The notes below the pieces were generated by a model. That model was not told the origin of the DNA. It ran no database searches and was given only the letters and a program-made list of their open reading frames with translations. From the NCBI GenBank assembly GCA_007922225.1, contig ML679956.1:20400689-20464688 (forward strand): 64,000 nucleotides of DNA. The letters are read 5' to 3'. Below are positions 57,718-64,000 of the stretch, piece by piece; positions within the stretch are counted from its first letter, which is position 1, and each line of letters starts with the position of its first letter. Source of the stretch: Emydura subglobosa (lineage: Eukaryota; Chordata; Testudines; Chelidae). Both the position numbers and the translations under genes were made by a program.

Positions 57718-60030
57718 ACAGATGTTAGTAGTGTCCAAAATCTGCTGGCCTAAGTGAAACAAGTTGCTGGTCTTAAACCTGCTTCTAGCAGACAAGTATA
57801 ATATCAAAAAATCATCATCACAACTCACACTAACTGATGCTCTTGTTAGCCATCTTTGAAATAATCTCAGGTATAGAAAATGGAGAACTCTCTTATTTTA
57901 AGATGGGTCCTGCAGGTCAACATTGAAACATATTGGTGAGGAAGCATGCTTGCTTTGCTACTGGCTATTTCTATACCTAGCTTGTGGATATACAGGACTT
58001 CTGTCTGTAACATTTCATAAGCTCAACATTCAGTTTAAAATAAAAAGAAACTACATAAGTAAGGGAGACAAGGAGCTGATTAGCTGGAGGACTGAATGCC
58101 TGCACAGCATTTAGCAAAGCATGGCTGCATGCACTATGGACAACCAACTGCATGTAGATAGATTAAGAAATAACATCTGTGACCTTTCTCTCCAAAGGCA
58201 CAAGTATCTGCACAGATAGCAAAATTAGCAGTTCCATAATCACAACCCATGGAAGCAATATATGCAGAAAGCAGATACAACATTTCATTCAGAAGAGGGA
58301 GCTGTCATGAAACATAAGCCAGTCAGTCCACTATGAGAAAAACATCTTTCTTGTGACTTTGATATAGTAATGTTCCAAACAACCAGGTTGGTCTGCGATA
58401 GAATTAAAACTGTGAAGAATGGGGAGTTGGGCCAACTCTCACAGCTATTTTCATGACTTTATGCTGACTTGGCTAACTTGTATGCTGGGGGAACTGGGAA
58501 GGAGTGCAGGGGGAGCCCTTAGAGCACTGAGATATTGCTGAGTGTGCATACAGTAGTGAGAGTTAGTATATAGGAAGTTCTATTTACAGTTCTAGTCTGT
58601 ATGAAATGATAGGTTGTATTATGTGCCAAATAATTTTAAAGGAGATAAAATGAGACTGTTTTTAAGACATATGTCAAGGGTCAGAGTTAAAATGGAGGTT
58701 TCCAAACTTGGAATTTGTAGACTTCTGGGCTAGCAGAAAAGCTTTCTACCAGTGCTGCTGGGCTACCTCCCGCTGCATTCATCTACAGGGTAACTCCTGA
58801 GAGCCACCAAATGAGTCTCTGGCTCCCAACTATCTGCCAGGTTCAGATGGCCAAGGGAGGTTTTGGCTTCCCATGGGGAGTGAGTGTTGAGGGCAACTAA
58901 CGTCAAAGTCCAGCAGAACATGTAGGAACCCCAGACCTGAGCACTCCAATCACCTCCCAGGGGATCTGTCCAAGAGCTAGTGGGAGCCCCTTATTGAGGA
59001 AAGCTTTTAAGTGGCAAGTCAACAAGTCCTACAACCCACCTCTTCATGGTGAGAGCGGGACACTGGCATGAGCTCCGAGGCTAAGAACATACAAGGAGAT
59101 GAGGAAGACAAGGGTAACCCCATGTTTCTGTCCCAGAAGAGGAGCTTATAAACAAACCCAAGCAATGGCAAAGGTTCACACTCCTGCAGGCATGTTTCAG
59201 AATCCACACAGTAAGGTTTAGCCCCCTCCCTCCTGACATGTAAATGTATTAATTCTTTGGTGTTTCTTTTCCCATAATTCTTCATAACTGAGTTTTTTCT
59301 TCTTAGCAGAAGATGACGAAAAATGTTCTACTACAGAGAACTGCATGTAGAACTGCCTTTTTAAAAAATGGCTGCCATATATTGACCACAGTTATGTCGC
59401 CATTTTGAGAAGGTCATCTATCTCCAATTGTTCTCAATAGGACTGAGGCCATGGGTTGCTCTTAACATAAATGGCTGTTAACAAAGATGGCTGTTGGAAA
59501 CAAAGGCAGATGGTGGTCAGTTAGAAATATGGTACATTAACTGAACTTCTGGGATCTCAGTCTCATTGGGAACAATAGATGATGGCAGCCATTTTAAATG
59601 AAGGCAATTTTGCCCTGTATTGATGCAATGGAAGGAGGCAAAAACAAAATCTAATGTGACTTTGCAAATCAGTTTAATCTAAACTATGACCACAAACATG
59701 AAAATGTCGAATCATATGGTTATCTCAGGGTGTCACCACAGGAATGAGTTAAAGTTGTTATGGGTACACTAACTGTACATTTCCATACCTTGTCGTGTTT
59801 GAATTTCTTTTATAGTTAACCTTAAATATGAATTTTCTGGGTTTATAATGCGTGGTTCTGGGACAATAACATTATCCTTGTAATTAATATTCCCTAAATT
59901 ACTGATATGTGCATTCAACCTTAACTGCATCTTATTTTTGTCTGGGACTACACATACTGAAAGAGAGAGAATGAACATGTATCATAAACACTCTAAGCTC
60001 TAATTTATTCATATTTGGACTGTCCTTTTA
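57718..60030. other. Unannotated sequence
   Basis: No gene, RNA gene or named repeat recognised. Confidence 0.4.
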
Positions 60031-60032
60031 GA

Positions 60033-60250
60033 GAGACAAAGTGGGTTTGGTGATGTCTTTTAGTGGACCTATTTCTGTGGGTGAGAAACAAGCTTTCAAG
60101 CTACACAGAGCTCTTCTTGAAACCTAAAGAAGAGCTCTGTGTAGCTTGAAAGCTTATCTCTTTTACCCACAGGAGTTGGTTTAATAAAAGATATTACCTC
60201 CCCCACCTTATCTCACTAGTATCCTGGGACCAACACAGCTACAACACTGC
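60033..60250. mobile_element. PLE reduced to a head-to-head palindrome
   Basis: Arms 60090-60118 and 60127-60155 (29 nt each) are exact reverse complements around an 8-nt spacer GAAACCTA. Pairing continues imperfectly outward for about 90 more bases. The right end finishes GGGACCAACACAGCTACAAC, the PLE terminal block also seen at 11870. All coding sequence between the two inverted termini is gone. Confidence 0.85.
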
Positions 60251-60720
60251 AAACAAACCTTACTGTTAGTCATTTTTCTCACTACTAATTTTCTCTGGGC
60301 ACCCCATCAGCATGTAAATTATACTCATTGCTCACAATCACTGAATTCAAATTGGTGCAAGTTTTCCATGTACAGCTTTACCACATTTACCCACAGACAT
60401 GCATTTTCTGAATAATTCAGATGAACAAAATGAACCTGAGTTTTATTATCTCCCCCACAGGTTTCTCCATGGGTGGGGATGATCTTGCCCTAAGTGAAAA
60501 CAAGTACATCACTGAAGTCACCACATGGATTGTAAACCTGTCAGAACACCCAGTCCTTCTGTGCTTTACTTTTATTGTTTTGTAATAATGTTAATAAAAT
60601 ATTCAGGCAAAGGCTACAGAAAAAAGTACACAAGAATAAGTAGGTCAAAGTTTGTAATTCGTTCCACTTGAAGTTCAGGGTTTCATGTACATTTAAGGCT
60701 AGATCCTCCGGTCGTGTAAA
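60251..60720. other. Unannotated AT-rich sequence
   Basis: Nothing recognised. Confidence 0.4.
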
Positions 60721-60739
60721 TCAGCACAGCTCTACTGGT

Positions 60740-60885
60740 ATTATGACCTAAATTTCCAAAAGTGAATAGTGATGTTGGGTACCTCAGTTTTTGGGGTGCT
60801 CATGAGATACATTAAAAAAAAGCCTGATTTTCAGAAAATGCTGCTCCCTGAAAATCAGGTCTCTTTAATTTTCCCCAAATTGAGA
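60740..60885. mobile_element. Foldback-type fragment with GATTTTCAG ends
   Basis: CCTGATTTTCAG (60823-60834) and its exact reverse complement CTGAAAATCAGG (60848-60859) form a hairpin. An outer 'cctaaatttccaaaagtgaatag' word lies at 60748. Same group as the 46,920 element. Confidence 0.55.
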
Positions 60886-62700
60886 ATACAATGATTGAGA
60901 CACCCCATATCATTAGTCTCTTTCAGAAAGTTAGACCAAAAGTTGGAGAGGGGAGTTGTCTGTTTGTTTTAATACATAGTGCACTGATTCACTGAATTTT
61001 TTTGATAAGTAGTATTAAAGTCTGTATCAATATTGCTTAAATGTCAACATTTGTTTGGTTCTCTGAACTGAACCATATGATTATATGTTCCTACAATGAA
61101 CTGATTATTCTCCTTTCCTTTATATTTATCAAGGGAAATATTAAAAATGCTTTTATACTAAAAAACCCACAAAAGTCTCAGAAACTCCAACACACTAAAA
61201 ATACATATATTCTGAGATGCTATTATATAGGGGGAGAAAGGCAATATATCTTAGTTCTCAATTTTGAAATTCTAATAAAAGCATACAGTATAATGCAAAA
61301 TAAATCTTGCTATGTAAATTATCTTTCTGCAAATGTTATTCTTCAATTTTGCTTTTAAATTATCCAAAATGAATTAGGTCTTCATATTAAGTTGTCAAAG
61401 TGATAGTCCTCTTCCTAAAATATAGATTGGATTGTGGATATAAAGAAAACACAAAGAACTGGGCACAAAGTTATTTTTACCACCTCCAATACTGTATGTC
61501 TTTTGCACTTTCACCAATATTTATCCAAGCTGAAGGGTCAGTGTATAAGAACCATTCTTTTGCTGAATTACTATTTTTCTAAGATATTTTAGAGCCAATA
61601 AAGGGAGGGAAGAAAGAAAGAAAGAAAGAAAACAACTGTTCTGAAAACAGTATAGCACACAGACCCAGAATTTGATTCACTTGCTACAACTATATGAGGA
61701 CATATTGCCCTTGAAAAACAAGTAAAGTTATAATTCAATGTTAACAGCAATGTGCAACTGATTAAAATGTAATTACTGGATTTGATTCAGGTTATGTATC
61801 ATAGTGCCATCTTTCATAAATCTTTCTCTTTTAGCTTTAAGATTAAACTAGTAAGGTGTCTTCTGATCTCACACAACTGGGTTAACACCCCAATTAACAT
61901 GAAGACAAACATACTACTCTTGTATAAGTAAAACAGGTACTAATGCCAGTCTTAGAGGAACTCCTTTTTACTCAACCAATAAACATAAATTAATGACAGC
62001 GGGGTTTAAAAGGGCAATCATTGATTTGGAGGCTGGAACCATCTATGGTAATTTGTACAATATAAATAACAAACTAGGTAAAATACTGGAATTTGTTTTA
62101 AATTGTAAAAAGGGGTCAGATTGTATAAAGTGGCACTTCAAGTCCCCACAATTAAAGCTGGATTTGTGAGATAGAGAGTGAAATATGATTTCCATTAACT
62201 CCCTGTAATGTTCTGATCAGCTAACAAACCATGGTAGGAGAGCACAGAGTATCAAGTAACTGTTAAGATTGAGAAATGAAGTAGTCACACAAGTCAAAAA
62301 ATGCAGTTACGGTTGAAAGCTCAACCCTAACTCTGCCCTCTTGTGCTTAGGCCTTAAAATATAGTCCTTCTAATAGGTAATTATGATAATAGTAATATAA
62401 TCTTGTATAATGTAATACAAACTGGAATGTCTTATACATTTTTACATATAGTAAGTTATATTGAAGTGCACGAAGTCATGAGACTCAGTTTGATTTTAAA
62501 CTCTAGTGAGGTATATAAAATGAACCAAGCGGGATGAAAATCAATAGCTCATTGTAAGAAAGTTTAATTATCTCTCTTTTATTACTGGGGAAAAGACAAC
62601 ACAGTCCTATTAAGTAGTGCCAGCTAGAAATTTCCACTGACATTTTATTTCTATGAAAAGTGGAAAAAATACTTTGTTAACATTTTCATTGCCACTTCTT
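60886..62700. other. Unannotated AT-rich sequence with (GAAA)n
   Basis: 61606-61630 is a GAAA tandem run. The longest frame (61041-61358) has no recognisable domain and low-complexity AT-rich codons, so it is not called. Confidence 0.45.
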
Positions 62701-62704
62701 CCTG

Positions 62705-62800
62705 TTTCTTGCCCAGCTATACTGAGGTGTGTTTTTCAAGATCATACAAGTTATCATTAGAACCAGGATTAAAAAGTAATGTCTCCTGCTACCTGTTCGT
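62705..62800 (-). mobile_element. MIR-like SINE fragment
   Basis: 'ttgcccagctatactgaggtgtgtttttcaagatcatacaagttatcattagaaccaggatt' matches the antisense CORE layout. Weak. Confidence 0.5.
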
Positions 62801-63260
62801 ATGCTAATCCACTCCACTCAAGTGCCCTTGAGCATATAATTAATCTTCTTTTTATCTCAATTTCCCAATGGAAATCCTACACTCCCTGCACAACATGGGT
62901 CTTATCATTTGAGGTCAAACCTTGGGGAAAGACAGTATCTGGTCAGCTACTCAGCTTCTTCATCTAGTGCAACAGATTAAATGCATGATATGTGATGTGG
63001 CAGCCTTCTTGATACTACTGCATTGCTCACATACACCTGCTATTTCTTCCTGTTACTGTTTCATTCCCTTCGCCAGAGCTGACCCAATGGATATATCCAC
63101 ACACAGAGGCCCACATTTTTACGAGTGCTGACTAGTTCTGTATGTCTGAAATTTTGTATGCCTAACATGAGATTCTTAGGGCCCAATAGTCCATTGCCTT
63201 GCATTTTGTGTAGTCACACTCACCTATGTAAGATAAGTGTTAAATGCTACCAAATCAGAA
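62801..63260. other. Unannotated sequence
   Basis: Nothing recognised. Confidence 0.4.
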
Positions 63261-63262
63261 TA

Positions 63263-63966
63263 CAATAGAACCTCAAAGATACGAACACCTGGGGAATGAA
63301 GGTTGTTCGTAACTTTGCACAAAACAGTATGGTACAGTACCCTGCAATCAGTGTCTTCCAGCTGAGGCTGGGAGAGATCTCTGCAAAGGTGGCACCTGGC
63401 AGCACTGCCTGGTCTGCAAGCTGCTCCCTGCCCTATTCCTGTTTCTTGCCTTTGGGCTGAACTACAGGCCCCAGCCCTCAGCCACCTCTCCCCAGGGCTC
63501 ATCCTGCTCCATGCACTGCTCACCAGGCTCCAGAGGCAGCACATGACAGGGGGTTGATGCCAGCTCACTCGGCCAGAGATGCTGGCAGGATCCAGGAGTG
63601 CAGCCATGGGAATGCTTGGGCCACATCGGTGCACAGACTGTAGCCCTTTAAAACTCCTCCAGAGCGCAGCAGACTCCCACTCCAGCTCCAGGCCAGGGTT
63701 TGGCTTCAACCTTCAGTTTCTTGCAGCAAGAGCTGCTGGGCTGTGCCAGCTTTCTTTGTGGGAGGGGAATGTGAAACAGCACCTTTGGCTTACAGGAACA
63801 GCTCAGACCATGGACTGTTTCTGTTCTGCACAGTATTTGCTTTTTTTTCTTTTTCTTTTCTCCCCTCCGCTGCTGCCTGATTGCTTACAGTACTTCCGGT
63901 TTCACAGGGCGTTGGGTTGACCAGTCAGTTTGTAACTCTGGGGTTCGTATCTTTGAGGTTCTACTG
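63263..63966. mobile_element. Tigger/pogo-like non-autonomous DNA transposon
   Basis: Inverted ends: left begins CAATAGAACCTCAAAGATAC and the right, as reverse complement, begins CAGTAGAACCTCAAAGATAC. Both continue GAAC, giving 24 matching positions with one mismatch. Flanked by TA at 63261-63262 and 63967-63968. This terminus and the TA duplication are typical of Tc1/mariner-pogo (Tigger) elements. The 704-bp interior is GC-rich with overlapping open frames that show no transposase motif, so it is a deleted derivative. Confidence 0.9.
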
Positions 63967-64000
63967 TAGTAATTTGTCTCATGTCCAATTCTTTCCACTG

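Noticed and set aside
63224..63709. 161-codon minus frame
   Set aside because: Lies mostly inside the Tigger/pogo-like element, with no transposase motif.

Overview
The window looks like intergenic or intronic DNA from a reptile-type genome, most likely a turtle and less likely a crocodilian. It is AT-rich and has no operon-like gene layout. It carries CR1 LINEs with both common sauropsid 3' ends, Penelope-like elements (PLEs) with GIY-YIG endonuclease remnants, non-autonomous hAT, Harbinger-like and Tigger/pogo elements, old MIR/CORE SINEs, and a decayed Ty3/gypsy chromovirus. I recognise no host protein-coding gene, rRNA or tRNA. Species assignment is an inference from repeat content.

Layout. 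1-4.2 kb: two CR1 fragments, the first with its 3' terminus and an internal deletion of the reverse transcriptase (RT) core. 6-9.3 kb: a hAT-type AT-rich element and a Harbinger-like MITE. 9.4-9.9 kb: a hAT-like element containing a TAA microsatellite. 11.9-12.5 kb: a short PLE with an uninterrupted 147-codon GIY-YIG reading frame downstream of an inverted copy of its own 3' end. 14-19.7 kb: MIR copies, a second long CR1, and a 43-bp-arm hairpin made of PLE-like termini. 20.4-22.1 kb: three DNA-transposon derivatives in a row, two of them hAT elements with exact 8-bp target duplications.

22.4-30.3 kb is the most structured part. A chromovirus-like Ty3/gypsy element on the + strand keeps recognisable gag, RT, RNase H, integrase, a probable chromodomain and a 413-bp 3' LTR, but is full of stops and frameshifts. 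An antisense LTR segment abuts its 5' end. A complete but gag-only antisense LTR element (23.7-25.85 kb, two zinc knuckles) sits between gag and pol. An antisense solo LTR (27.31-28.27 kb) sits between RNase H and integrase. Its integrase end also carries a local duplication.

31-64 kb: more Harbinger-like MITEs (including a 1.2-kb member), hAT-type AT-rich elements, a two-copy unclassified repeat, MIRs, foldback elements, a 1.7-kb antisense PLE with RT and GIY-YIG remnants, a PLE reduced to a near-perfect palindrome, and a Tigger/pogo-like element with long terminal repeats at the right edge. One possible host exon (54.06-54.12 kb) has a good acceptor and an AT-hook-like basic peptide, but is unproven.

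The elements do not form a working gene system. What stands out is nested insertion and repeated inverted-terminus (foldback) structures, especially from PLEs.
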